This document shows positions 7,710 to 16,483 of a stretch of DNA of 64,000 bases, piece after piece. Where the stretch lies: contig NZ_FNFC01000003.1 in NCBI RefSeq assembly GCF_900100385.1, positions 124,001 to 188,000 of the forward strand, given 5' to 3'. Numbering within the stretch: the first letter of the stretch is position 1; every line of letters begins with the position of its first letter. Made by a program: the position numbers and the translations under genes. The notes beneath the pieces are model-generated. The model ran no database searches, was not told the origin of the DNA, and saw nothing but the letters and a program-made list of their open reading frames with translations. This DNA comes from Halovenus aranensis (GTDB lineage Archaea > Halobacteriota > Halobacteria > Halobacteriales > Haloarculaceae).

Positions 7710-8981
7710 ATGAGCAACGGGGACAGCGACGACGGCTCTGAGGATGCGGATGTCGACCCTGCCGACCCCGCACCCTTCGAATCGCGACTCGACGAGGCCG
7801 CAGATGCGGTCGAGGCCGCCGAGACCGAGGCGGCCCTCGACGACGCCGATGAACTCGTCGACGAAATCGAAGCGGACCTCGAAGACGTGACCTTCGCGGT
7901 CGAAATCGAGGACGAAGACGCCGAGAACGAAGAGAAAGCAGAGAATCCGCGCGACAAGTTCGAGGACCGCATCTCCTCGCTACGAGACGATATCGAAGAC
8001 CAGCGCGGCCCCTACGTCGAGGAGGTCGCCGACGCTCTCGAGAGTGCCGAATCGACAATCAAATCAAGCGAGTGGGCAAAGGAGGGTGTCCCCGAGGTCG
8101 TCGCGGCCGTCGAGTCGTACGTCGACACCGCGACGGTCGTCCTCTCTGGCTCGTACGGCGAGATGGGAGAGACACCGGAGGCGGCCGCAGAGACTCTTGT
8201 CGCAGTCCGAGAAGACATCACCGACAGCGGATTCCACCCCGATACCGACGAGAGCGAGATTCAGGAACTGCTCGAAACCGCCGAGGAGCTAGAGAGCGAC
8301 CTCGAAGACGCGACGCTGTTTGGCGACCTCAAAGTCCGCGAACAGCTCCGACGTGAGGGGTTCTACGACGTACTCGAATCCGAGAACCGGAAGGACTTCC
8401 CGCCGGAGTGGACCGCGGTCAAGCTCTACGAGAAACGCGGTGAGGTCGAACCGATTCTCTCCGCGTTCGACAAGCTGGACTCGGATTTCATGCAGGAGAA
8501 CATCCTCGACGCGCTCGAACACATCGCGCCCGAAGAAGCCTACGAGGAGGTCCAGGGGCTCGCACAGCGCCGGAACACCCAGGCTGTGCGTATTCTGGGC
8601 CGTATCGGCGACGAGCGTGCCTGTTCGACGCTGCACAACTTCCTGGGCGGCGGCGACGTCAAACTCGAAAAGACGACGCTTCGCGCACTCGGGATGATTG
8701 GTAACGAGGAGTCCACACCGGAAGTTGTCGAGCGCCTGGGTGCAGACAGTCCCGAGGTTCGCTCGGCCGCGGCCCGGTCGCTCGGACTCATCGGTGACAC
8801 CCGTGCTATCGACCCGCTCGCCGACGTGCTCTCGGCCGACTCGGCAGACGAAGTGCGCGCGAGTGCAGCCTGGGCGCTCAACCAGATTGGCACTGAGCGG
8901 GCCCTCGCCGAAGCCGCAGCGTACGCTGACGACCGCTCGTATATCGTCCAGACGGAAGCAGAGAAAGCGGCGTCGAGCTAG
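7710..8981 (+). CDS. HEAT-repeat (PBS-lyase-like) protein with acidic coiled-coil N-terminus
   Basis: 423 residues. The first 100 are extremely acidic and predicted helical or coiled coil; the C-terminal 170 contain at least five HEAT/PBS-lyase repeats (for example LRALGMIGNEESTPEVVERL, then ARSLGLIGDTRAIDPLADVL). Such solenoids bind proteins or cofactors and have no catalysis of their own. I chose ATG 7710; an in-frame TTG at 7683 would add nine residues. Its stop abuts the stop of the CBS-HPF gene (8981/8982), so the two converge. Haloarchaeal HEAT proteins of this type are common and uncharacterised. Confidence 0.88.
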   Translation: MSNGDSDDGSEDADVDPADPAPFESRLDEAADAVEAAETEAALDDADELVDEIEADLEDVTFAVEIEDEDAENEEKAENPRDKFEDRISSLRDDIEDQRGPYVEEVADALESAESTIKSSEWAKEGVPEVVAAVESYVDTATVVLSGSYGEMGETPEAAAETLVAVREDITDSGFHPDTDESEIQELLETAEELESDLEDATLFGDLKVREQLRREGFYDVLESENRKDFPPEWTAVKLYEKRGEVEPILSAFDKLDSDFMQENILDALEHIAPEEAYEEVQGLAQRRNTQAVRILGRIGDERACSTLHNFLGGGDVKLEKTTLRALGMIGNEESTPEVVERLGADSPEVRSAAARSLGLIGDTRAIDPLADVLSADSADEVRASAAWALNQIGTERALAEAAAYADDRSYIVQTEAEKAASS

Positions 8982-10124
8982 CTACAGTTCGCCGAGTTTG
9001 CGGAGAAGCTGTCCCCTGTATTCCTCGTCGGCCTGGACGCCTTTGAGTTCGAGGACGCGCCGTTCTAGTTTGTCGATAGCGACACGGAAGGCGTTCTCTG
9101 CGCCGTATCCTTCGCCGGAGCCGGCGACCTGGCCGCGGTTGGTTCGCAGCCGAATCTGGGCCTGAATAAGCGGGGTCCCGCGTTTGGTCTCTTTGTGCCG
9201 GTGGAACCGGACGTGCGCGTGCTGGACCTGCATCTTCTGGTATTTCTGGGCGACCTCCTCGATTTCCTGGCGGATGGCATCCCGCGAGAGCGCCTCGATG
9301 AGGTCGATGTTCGTAATCTGAACGTCCATATGCTCCTGCTCGGTGTAGGTGAGCGCCCGCAGAACGTCGGTTTTCGTGATGATACCAGAGACGAGACGGT
9401 CGTCGTCGTCGGGCGTGACGACCATCCCGGCGTAGTCGTTGTCCAGCATCTGGCTGACGGCGTCGTCGACGGTGTCCTCGACGGTCGTCGTCGCGACGGG
9501 GCTGTTCATGATGTCGTATACCGGAATGTCCAGAATCCGGTCACGGTCGCCCGAGCGGTCGCCTTTCTGCTGGCGCTCCATGCCACGGACGGCGAAGTCT
9601 GCGATGTCGTGAGTGGTGACCATCCCAGCGATATGGCCCGCGTCGTCGAGCACCGGAAGCCGCGAGATGCCGTGTTCTCGGAGCAAGCCGATAGCGCGAC
9701 CGATGTTGGTGTCTTCGGTGATTGTGATGACATCCTCCGTGTAGATGTCGCCGACGACGAGTGTGTCGAGGTTGTCCAGTACGGCCTCCAGAATGGCGTC
9801 TTCGGTTACGATTCCCCAGAGACTTTCGCCCTCGAAGACCGGCGCGATTTTGGCGTTGCTCTCGACGAGGACGCGTGCGACCTCACGAACGTCCTCGGTT
9901 CGGCCGACCTTGGGGGCAGAGCGGACCAGGCCGCGGACCTTCGCCTCGTCTTTGACGTGGGACTGGACGAGTTGACGCTCGTTGATGACACCTTCGTACT
10001 CCCCGTCTTCGGTGACGATGATGCCCTTCGGGTTGTCTCGCTCGAAGAGAGACCGAATCTTCCCGAGTCGTTCGTCAGCATCGACTCCCTCGTAGTCTGT
10101 TGTCGCGATATCAGCAATATCCAT
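8982..10124 (-). CDS. four-CBS protein with C-terminal HPF/RaiA-like ribosome-hibernation domain
   Basis: 380 residues. Four CBS motifs occupy about residues 1-60, 65-120, 125-180 and 205-262. The last 115 residues change character and read like hibernation-promoting factor/YfiA: an N-terminal strand (MDVQITNIDL), a helix with KYQKM, HAHVRFHRHKE, a strand pair ending SGEGYGAENAF, and the family-typical AIDKLERRVLELKG helix. HPF domains bind the 30S decoding site and silence ribosomes in stationary phase. Attached Bateman modules suggest that adenine-nucleotide levels gate this. It is the first gene on the minus strand after a 217-bp spacer with an inverted repeat. The domain call is from motifs only. 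Confidence 0.85.
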   Translation of the reverse strand: MDIADIATTDYEGVDADERLGKIRSLFERDNPKGIIVTEDGEYEGVINERQLVQSHVKDEAKVRGLVRSAPKVGRTEDVREVARVLVESNAKIAPVFEGESLWGIVTEDAILEAVLDNLDTLVVGDIYTEDVITITEDTNIGRAIGLLREHGISRLPVLDDAGHIAGMVTTHDIADFAVRGMERQQKGDRSGDRDRILDIPVYDIMNSPVATTTVEDTVDDAVSQMLDNDYAGMVVTPDDDDRLVSGIITKTDVLRALTYTEQEHMDVQITNIDLIEALSRDAIRQEIEEVAQKYQKMQVQHAHVRFHRHKETKRGTPLIQAQIRLRTNRGQVAGSGEGYGAENAFRVAIDKLERRVLELKGVQADEEYRGQLLRKLGEL

Positions 10125-10234
10125 GGTTCTGCGTTGAGTTCGACGCGCGAGGTTATCAAACTTGGTTTCTTTATCATCCCGTGGGGACCGCGCCGGAGAC
10201 GTTATGTCACGGCCGGGGCATCGTCCAAACTCAC

Positions 10235-10341
10235 AGCGATTATTGCGGTCCGTTTCCTTACCTCATCACGAGACGAGTCGTATCACGTCGTGTGAAATTG
10301 GGCTGTTGCTGTCACGGCGGTAACGACTCGCAATAATCGCT
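10235..10341. repeat. 13-bp perfect inverted repeat bounding 107 bp (possible MITE or stem)
   Basis: AGCGATTATTGCG at 10235-10247 is exactly reverse-complemented at 10329-10341 (CGCAATAATCGCT). The arms are AT-rich compared with the surroundings. The 81 bp between them have no reading frame of note. The right arm ends one base before the DUF309 stop codon. No target duplication is visible at the ends. It could be a degenerate miniature element, an RNA stem in the DUF309-CBS/HPF spacer, or a protein site. Confidence 0.6.
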
Positions 10342-10342
10342 A

Positions 10343-10828
10343 TCAGTCCAGGTCCTCGGCGTAGGAGTAGTCCTGTGGGCGCGCCGTCGGGTGGGTGCTG
10401 TCGAGTGGTATCCGCCACTCATCCAGCAGCGTCGGCTCGGTCTGTGCGTTCGTCAGTGTCGTCTTGACGGCAAGTACATCGACACCGTAGTAGTCGGCGG
10501 GCACGCCGTGGAGGTATCGAAGTGCCGTCTCGAACAGCGACCGCATCCCGTCGTCGTTCTCGAAATCAGCGTGTTTGTACGCCCCAGCGGCGACCTGAAC
10601 CATTCCATGAAGGAACGCGCTCTCTGTCGACCCGCGCCCGTAATTGTACCACTCGGCCTCGAGACAGTCGTGTGCCTCGTGGTAGGCTCCGGAGTTGTAG
10701 AGACGGACCCCGTGGACGACCGCGCGCCGCAAGGTTTCGTGTTCCCAGCGCTCGTCACGGCAACGCCATCCCGTCGGCGCGCCGGCCGCCGGCGGTCCGA
10801 CGCTGTCGTCTCGCGTGTGTTCGTCCAC
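10343..10828 (-). CDS. DUF309 family protein
   Basis: 161 residues. The central block ([12 protein letters not shown], then [15 protein letters not shown]) matches the two helices that define DUF309, a small all-helical family of unknown function in bacteria, archaea and plastids. The N-terminal 25 residues are a variable polar extension. It is 218 bp upstream of the CBS-HPF gene on the same strand, and divergent from the short Hsp20-like gene. No catalytic residues can be named beyond the conserved His/Glu set. Confidence 0.85.
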   Translation of the reverse strand: MDEHTRDDSVGPPAAGAPTGWRCRDERWEHETLRRAVVHGVRLYNSGAYHEAHDCLEAEWYNYGRGSTESAFLHGMVQVAAGAYKHADFENDDGMRSLFETALRYLHGVPADYYGVDVLAVKTTLTNAQTEPTLLDEWRIPLDSTHPTARPQDYSYAEDLD

Positions 10829-10926
10829 AATCCGTCTTTTTGCGTGGTCTCACGTAACTTCCTCGCCCAGAGCAGCGTGAACTCTATATAGAACCACAGA
10901 CACAGATATAGCTGAGGTCGTGATAG

Positions 10927-11109
10927 ATGGCACTGCCTCGAACAGCACCAAGCTCGTGGACAGAGAGTCTCGACATCCCGAACGGACCGTTCGAAACGCG
11001 CGGTGACGACTACATCAGCGCCGAGTACACCAACGGCGTGCTCGAAATCAGGCCCCCGATTGCCGTCGACGGTGCCGCCACTGGCACCGAAATCCAGATT
11101 CAGCGCTAA
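10927..11109 (+). CDS. mini Hsp20-like protein (C-terminal half of an alpha-crystallin domain)
   Basis: Only 60 residues. The segment ESLDIPNGPFETRGDDYI followed by SAEYTNGVLEIRPP resembles strands beta7-beta9 of Hsp20 (the A-x-y-x-N-G-V-L signature) with an I-x-I-like end (EIQIQ). The N-terminal half of a normal alpha-crystallin domain is absent and not present in other frames upstream. A good TATA box (TCTATATAGA, about 10880-10889) precedes the ATG, so the gene looks expressed as it is rather than as debris. It may be a partner or regulator of full Hsp20 or GvpH-type proteins; this is inference. Confidence 0.6.
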   Translation: MALPRTAPSSWTESLDIPNGPFETRGDDYISAEYTNGVLEIRPPIAVDGAATGTEIQIQR

Positions 11110-11283
11110 GGCCACACGCTGACCACCAAGCGTGCGAACCGTTGTCTAGGTGTCGTGTTTCTGTCACCGGCATCCGAATTCTGCATTCAGGCGGTCTTAG
11201 AGAGTCTTTTACCGGTATATTCGTCGCCAATTTTATTCCGTTACTTACACATAACTGGGGTTTGTGAGTCCACACACGTTCGA

Positions 11284-11988
11284 ATGGACTGGCTCAGAGA
11301 ACGACCAATTGCTCACCGCGGCCTGCACTCAGACCGGGTACCCGAGAACTCGCTCCCGGCTTTCGAGAAGGCGGTGTCGGCAGGTTACCCGGCCGAACTG
11401 GACGTCCGGGTGACTGCAGACGGCGTTCCTGTCGTCTTTCACGACCGGAAGCTCGACCGCCTGACCGACAGTACCGGCGCAGTGCGTAACACGCGGTGGG
11501 AAGAACTTGCCGACTGTACGCTTCTCGACTCCGAAGAGACGGTCCAGCGGCTCGATACGGTCCTCGATGTTGTCGATGGGGAAGTGCCCCTGCTCATCGA
11601 GCTCAAAAACACGAATCGCCCCGGTAAACTGGAACGCGCGGTCGCGAGTTGTCTCGACGGCTACGATGGTGACTTCGCCATCCAATCGTTCAATCCGCTG
11701 GTTCTCTGGTGGTTCCGTCGTCACCGCTCGGAGTGGGCCCGCGGCCAGCTTGCACCGCTCGCGCTGGGGAGTGGGCTTCTCTCCCGGACGGTGCTGAAGT
11801 ATCTCGTTCCGAGTGTCTACACGAACCCCGACTTCGTCGGCTACGGCTGTAATCTGCTCCCGAAGCTTCCGTTCTCTCGGGGAAACAAGGAGCGACACGT
11901 CCTCGCCTGGACGGTCCGCAGCGAGGACACGCTCAATCAGATCGAGCCCCACGTCGACAACGTGATTTTCGAGGCAATCCGGCCCTGA
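11284..11988 (+). CDS. glycerophosphodiester phosphodiesterase
   Basis: 234 residues, a compact TIM-barrel GDPD. The catalytic and metal motifs are present: HRG near residue 11, PENSLPAF, the ELD-VRVTADG segment, FHD, and LIELK. It hydrolyses glycerophosphodiesters to sn-glycerol 3-phosphate and an alcohol, probably in polar-lipid recycling or glycerol use. I chose ATG 11284 just before WLRERPIAHRG; the frame is open upstream to 11155 but that extension has no family character and overlaps an AT-rich promoter region. No signal peptide, so cytosolic. Confidence 0.9.
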   Translation: MDWLRERPIAHRGLHSDRVPENSLPAFEKAVSAGYPAELDVRVTADGVPVVFHDRKLDRLTDSTGAVRNTRWEELADCTLLDSEETVQRLDTVLDVVDGEVPLLIELKNTNRPGKLERAVASCLDGYDGDFAIQSFNPLVLWWFRRHRSEWARGQLAPLALGSGLLSRTVLKYLVPSVYTNPDFVGYGCNLLPKLPFSRGNKERHVLAWTVRSEDTLNQIEPHVDNVIFEAIRP

Positions 11989-12084
11989 ACGTCCTGTCCC
12001 GGTTGGGCCTGCTGGAGTTGTCCGGTAGCCAGTAGTCTCTCGGTGACCGGCTACTATTTTGTGTCTGCCGAGGGTAGATTGCGT

Positions 12085-12957
12085 ATGTTCGACCAGATTC
12101 TCTTCCCCGTCGACGACAGCGAACAGACCGCGGCCGCGACCGACCACGCGCTCGCAATTGCGGCCGAACACGACGCGACACTCCACGTCCTGAACGTGGC
12201 AGACACGAACCAGTTGAGTCTCGCCCGCGTCCAAGGCGACGTCGTCGACGCGCTGATGACAGAGGGCGAGCGTGCCGTCGAAGAGACTGCCAGCCGCGCC
12301 CGACAGCACGGCGTGACAACGGTCACTGAAGTCATCCAGGGCCAGCCCTACACGACCATCGTCAACTACGCTGCCGACCGCGATATCGACCTCGTCGTCA
12401 TGCCCACACACGGCCGCCAGAAGCTAGAGCGGTTCCTGATGGGGAGTACGACCGAACGCGTCTTACGACGGTCGGAGGTCCCGGTGTTGACGGTCCGCCC
12501 CGATACCGACAGTATCCCCGAGTACCCATACGACTCGGTACTGGTCGCGACTGACGGCAGCGACGCCGCCGGAGCGGCCACCGAGGTTAGTATCGACCTC
12601 GCTATGCACGCCGGGTCGGCGTTGCACGCGCTCTCTATTGTCGCAATTTCGGGGCTCGGCGACGACGTGCTAGATGACGAAGGGTTCACTGCCGTCGAAG
12701 AGGAAGCACAGGAGGTGGTCGACGACGCCATCGAACGGGCCGACGAATCCGGCGTGGTCGAGTCGAACGGGGCTGTCGAGCACGGCATCTCTATCTACGA
12801 GGAGGTGATTTCGTACGTCGAAGACAACGGTGTCTCCGCCATCGTCGTCGGCACACAGGGTCGCTCCGGCGTCGAGCGCTACCTGCTCGGGAGCGTCGCA
12901 GAGTATCTCGTCCGGACCGCACCGGTTCCGGTACTAACCGTCCAGACCGAAACGTAA
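12085..12957 (+). CDS. tandem universal stress protein (UspA) domains
   Basis: 290 residues, two UspA domains in tandem (about 1-140 and 148-290). Both carry the ATP-binding loop (THGRQKLERFLMGSTTE and TQGRSGVERYLLGSVAE), so both should bind ATP. The start MFDQILFPVDDS is typical, and ATG 12085 is preferred over the upstream open frame. Such proteins act in stress survival, but the specific role is unknown. It converges with the large sensor kinase. Confidence 0.93.
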   Translation: MFDQILFPVDDSEQTAAATDHALAIAAEHDATLHVLNVADTNQLSLARVQGDVVDALMTEGERAVEETASRARQHGVTTVTEVIQGQPYTTIVNYAADRDIDLVVMPTHGRQKLERFLMGSTTERVLRRSEVPVLTVRPDTDSIPEYPYDSVLVATDGSDAAGAATEVSIDLAMHAGSALHALSIVAISGLGDDVLDDEGFTAVEEEAQEVVDDAIERADESGVVESNGAVEHGISIYEEVISYVEDNGVSAIVVGTQGRSGVERYLLGSVAEYLVRTAPVPVLTVQTET

Positions 12958-12974
12958 ACCCCGGCGAGAGGAGT

Positions 12975-15900
12975 TTATCGCGACATCTCGACGCCGGTGA
13001 TGTCCAGCTTGAGGCCGCCGTCTGTCTCTGCGATAGCGACGTTCCAGTCGTGGGCCTCGGAGATTCGGCTGACGATAGCCAGCCCGAAGCCAGTTCCCTC
13101 GTCTTCCGTCGTATAGCCGGGCTCGAACAGTTTGTCAGGGTCGTTGGTGTCGATACCTGGTCCGTCGTCTTCGACGTAGAGATGGTCCTCGCCGCCCGTG
13201 CCGACGCGGATGGTAACGTCGGGGCCGCCGTGGTCGATGGCGTTACTGATGAGATTCTCGAACAGTTGTTTCACCCGGTCTCTGTCACAGTTGATGCGAA
13301 CGTCGTCTTCGACGACGACCGTCGACTCGTCCGTGCCAACCATATCGTGACACGCCTGGAGAACGTCAGCGACCGGGACGAACTCAGTATCAGAGACCAT
13401 CTCGCCCTGGCGCGCCAGCAGCAGCGTCTCCTCCAGCAACGTCTCCATTCGGTCATGTGCGCGTTCGAGGTCCGAGATATGCTCGCTGTCGCAGTCGAGT
13501 GCCAGGAGTTCTGTCCGGGTTTGAGCGACGTTCAACGGGTTCCGGAGGTCGTGTGCGATGATGCCTGCGAACTCGTCGAGGTGCTCGTTTTGCCGTTCGA
13601 GGCGTTCCTCGCGCTCGACTCGCGCGTTGATGTCGTTGTAGACGGCGAACCCCTCGACTGCAGCCGTACTCTGAGATGGAATATTCCGGAAATTGAACAC
13701 CCGTTGGCCGTCTGCTGTCCGACGACGGACCTGCCTGTCGAGCAGGTCTCCCTCCTTGACGCGTCGGTCTATCTCCTTTGCTTCCTGCGCCTTTTTTGCC
13801 GGAACAATCAGGTCGTCAATCGGCTGTCCGAGGGCTGTCGCCTCGTCGTAGCCGAAGGTTTCCTCGAAGGCGTCGTTGACCGCGCTGACGTGTGGCACAC
13901 CGTCGTCGTAGGCGTACGACACCGTCGGTTCAGGAAAGTTCTCGAACAGCGCAGAGAAGCGACGCCGCTCCTCGCGCAGCCGTTGTTCCTGTGTCTTTCG
14001 CTCGCTGATGTCCCGAGACGTGATGACATGACCCTCCGGCGGCTGCTGGTCGTCTGTTCGGAATTGGGATTCGAGCCAGACCCAGCTGCCATCGGCATGT
14101 CGCATGCGGAACTCGACGCTCTGTATGCCGCCGTCTGCTTGTTCGAGGCCGTCACGAAACTGCTCGCGAACGTTGTCGCGGTCGTCTGGATGGACGTACT
14201 CGAAGACCGACTCGCCGACCAGCGCGTCGGGGTCGTACCCCAGTACCGGGTCGACTGCCGGGTTGTGATACGCCACAGTCCCGTCCTCGGCCACGAGCGC
14301 GATGATATCGGTCGTACCGCGAAGAAACGACTGTAGCCGTTCTTTGACTTCAGTTATCTCTTGACGACGCTCTAAGCGGTCCAGTGCCGCCTCCGCGTTC
14401 GCGACCAGCACGGAGGCGATTTCGATATCTGACCGGTCGAACACGCCGGGTTCCGGGTCGCAGATGGTGACGACTCCATGGTCGCCCATCGGGAGGTACA
14501 TCGCTGACCGAATCGGTTCTCGGTCGTGGACGTCGTCGATTTCTTGCACGTTGTCGAACCGCAGGCGTTCGTCGTTCGTGTAGACCTGTGCGTGTGGACT
14601 GTCTCCATCGAGCGAGTACCGCGGCCGGTCGCCGAGCGCGTCGCGTACCTCTGGCGTGAGTGCTGCTGGTTCGAGCACAGCGTCCTCCGGCTCGACGAAG
14701 CGGACGGCAGTATAATCGTACCCAAGGATGTCCTTCGCCGCATCTGCGGTGAAATCGGCGACAGTCTCGCGGTCTGTCGCTTCCATCAGCTTTCTGGTCC
14801 CGTCGTGTAACAGCCTGAGCTGTTCGGCTCGCTGGTGTTGCTCTGTGATGTCCCAGCCGACGCTGATAACCCCGTTGTACTCGTCGCTGACACCCTGTAA
14901 CGGGTGTGCATCCCAGTGGATTCGGCGCTGGTCACCGTCGGCGGTCGTAATTGTCGTCTCGTATCCTTCGAGTGTGTCACCCTGGCGGAGGATGTCGGTC
15001 GAGTGGTCGATAACTTCCTGCCGGTCCGCCTCGTCGGGGTACAGCAGCTCCAGCCACTCGTCGCTCCCGAGCATGTCCTGGGCGTCGTATCCCGATATCT
15101 CCGTCGCTGCGCGGTTCCAGACCAACACGTTTGCGGCCTCATCGATGACTGAAATCCAGACGTTCGCGTTCTGGATAATTGCCTCCCTGAACTGGTTTCG
15201 CTCCCGGAGTTCAGCTTCCCGCTCTCGCTGAGCCGTGATATCTGTGAAAACGAGCTGTGCGGCCGGATTACTGTCGAACGTGACCGGAACGACGCTCCCG
15301 CGAACGGTCCGTCCGTCACCCTCGACTGTCGCCAGCCGAAACTCCCGTGTTGCTGTTGGCTCTCTGGCGTCGACCGCGTGCTCGATGGCAGCCCGCTGTT
15401 CGTCTCTGTCTCCGGGGTGAACGAAATCGGTAATCGTCTCTCCGGCTGTCGCTTCGGCGGCGGTCACGCCCAGCACATCCTCTGCACTGGTGTTGAGATA
15501 TAGAATCACCCCGTTGTCGCTGACGACGGCCATCGGGACCGGTGCGTTCTCGATGAGTGTCTCGTATTCCTCTGTTCGGCGCTCGGAGGTGCGATTTGCC
15601 TCGCGTGCGGTGACGGCGTTGTCGATGCGATTGGCCAGCAGCGCATACTGGTCGAGGTTCCCCTCTTTCTGGAGATAATCGGTCACGCCAGCCCGAATTG
15701 CCTCGCTGGCTATTTCCTCGGAGCCTTTGCCGGTGAACAGAATAAAGGGCAGGTCCGGATAGCGTTCCCGTATCGCTTCGAGAAACTCGATACCGTCGGT
15801 CGCTCCCATGTCGTAGTCCGAGACGACACAGTCGATACAGTCAGTCTCTAAGACCGCGAGCCCTTGTTCTGGCCCTGTCGCGCTGACGACCTCGAATCGC

Positions 15901-15986
15901 TCGTTTTCGTCTGCCAGCAGGTCAGCCGTCACCTCCAGAAAGCCCGCGTCGTCATCGACGTGAAGAATCCGTACGGACGACCCCAT
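12975..15986 (-). CDS. large hybrid sensor: REC-PAS-PAS-GAF-PAS-PAS-histidine kinase
   Basis: 1003 residues, cytosolic. Order: receiver (residues 5-120, with LHVDDD, phospho-acceptor in VVSDYDMG and FTGKG), PAS (about 140-255), PAS (about 260-380), GAF (about 385-535), PAS (about 545-665), PAS (about 670-790), HisKA with FAGIIAHDLRNPLN near residue 830, and HATPase with N box (NLISNAIDHG) and G boxes (EDDGPGID, TGFGLAI). The receiver is at the N-terminus, the reverse of bacterial hybrid kinases, so the phospho-signal may enter through REC. ATG 15986 sits about 27 bp from TTATAAAT, a leaderless start. No partner regulator is adjacent. Confidence 0.93.
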   Translation of the reverse strand: MGSSVRILHVDDDAGFLEVTADLLADENERFEVVSATGPEQGLAVLETDCIDCVVSDYDMGATDGIEFLEAIRERYPDLPFILFTGKGSEEIASEAIRAGVTDYLQKEGNLDQYALLANRIDNAVTAREANRTSERRTEEYETLIENAPVPMAVVSDNGVILYLNTSAEDVLGVTAAEATAGETITDFVHPGDRDEQRAAIEHAVDAREPTATREFRLATVEGDGRTVRGSVVPVTFDSNPAAQLVFTDITAQREREAELRERNQFREAIIQNANVWISVIDEAANVLVWNRAATEISGYDAQDMLGSDEWLELLYPDEADRQEVIDHSTDILRQGDTLEGYETTITTADGDQRRIHWDAHPLQGVSDEYNGVISVGWDITEQHQRAEQLRLLHDGTRKLMEATDRETVADFTADAAKDILGYDYTAVRFVEPEDAVLEPAALTPEVRDALGDRPRYSLDGDSPHAQVYTNDERLRFDNVQEIDDVHDREPIRSAMYLPMGDHGVVTICDPEPGVFDRSDIEIASVLVANAEAALDRLERRQEITEVKERLQSFLRGTTDIIALVAEDGTVAYHNPAVDPVLGYDPDALVGESVFEYVHPDDRDNVREQFRDGLEQADGGIQSVEFRMRHADGSWVWLESQFRTDDQQPPEGHVITSRDISERKTQEQRLREERRRFSALFENFPEPTVSYAYDDGVPHVSAVNDAFEETFGYDEATALGQPIDDLIVPAKKAQEAKEIDRRVKEGDLLDRQVRRRTADGQRVFNFRNIPSQSTAAVEGFAVYNDINARVEREERLERQNEHLDEFAGIIAHDLRNPLNVAQTRTELLALDCDSEHISDLERAHDRMETLLEETLLLARQGEMVSDTEFVPVADVLQACHDMVGTDESTVVVEDDVRINCDRDRVKQLFENLISNAIDHGGPDVTIRVGTGGEDHLYVEDDGPGIDTNDPDKLFEPGYTTEDEGTGFGLAIVSRISEAHDWNVAIAETDGGLKLDITGVEMSR

Positions 15987-16008
15987 TGGCCACAATCAAG
16001 GCACGTAT

Positions 16009-16017
16009 CTTATAAAT
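16009..16017 (-). promoter_or_regulatory. TATA box of the large sensor kinase
   Basis: CTTATAAAT on the plus strand reads as ATTTATAAG on the minus strand, centred about 27 bp from ATG 15986, the spacing expected for an archaeal leaderless transcript. Confidence 0.6.
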
Positions 16018-16093
16018 GTATTCTGCTCAATAGGGAACAGGTAATTCCAGGGCAGAACTGAACGGTTTTGCCCGTCGGGGCGCTATCCCGGCT

Positions 16094-16483
16094 ATGCACT
16101 GTCCGAACTGTGAAAGCGAGCTAGTGGCTTTTGCGGTGCCGCAAGCGTATCAAGACCATCTGCCTGGGTCGGAGTCGGCCGCCGGACTCTGTCCTCAGTG
16201 TCTGTCGCTAGAGCCCGGCACCGAGCCGTCGGGGGACCCCGAATTCGGCCGCATCAGCGACGCGTTTCCGACGACAGCCGAAGCGGCACTCCCGCTGGCG
16301 TTGCTGGTAGGTCTGTTGTCGAATCTGGCCCTCTATCGGAACGAAATATCGACGTTGCTCGAAGCCGTCGAAAAAGCCGGGACAGACCCGCTGCTCGTGT
16401 TGGACAGGCTCGACCGCGACCCGTCTGTCGAGACAGACATCGACCTGTCGGGCCGGCGACGGCAGCTCGAACAGCTACTTTAG
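16094..16483 (+). CDS. haloarchaeal zinc-ribbon protein, function unknown
   Basis: 129 residues. The N-terminus has a CPNC pair (residues 3-6) and a CPQC pair (about 33-36), a zinc-ribbon arrangement, followed by a hydrophobic stretch (LPLALLVGLLSNLALY) and a helical tail ending in repeated Arg/Leu. I recognise it only as a conserved haloarchaeal type, probably one of the DUF families. It converges on the release factor gene with overlapping stop codons (16480-16483). Confidence 0.75.
   Translation: MHCPNCESELVAFAVPQAYQDHLPGSESAAGLCPQCLSLEPGTEPSGDPEFGRISDAFPTTAEAALPLALLVGLLSNLALYRNEISTLLEAVEKAGTDPLLVLDRLDRDPSVETDIDLSGRRRQLEQLL

Noticed and set aside
13050-14336. 428-residue plus-strand open frame across the giant kinase
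   Set aside because: Antisense shadow of a gene with intact REC, PAS and kinase motifs.
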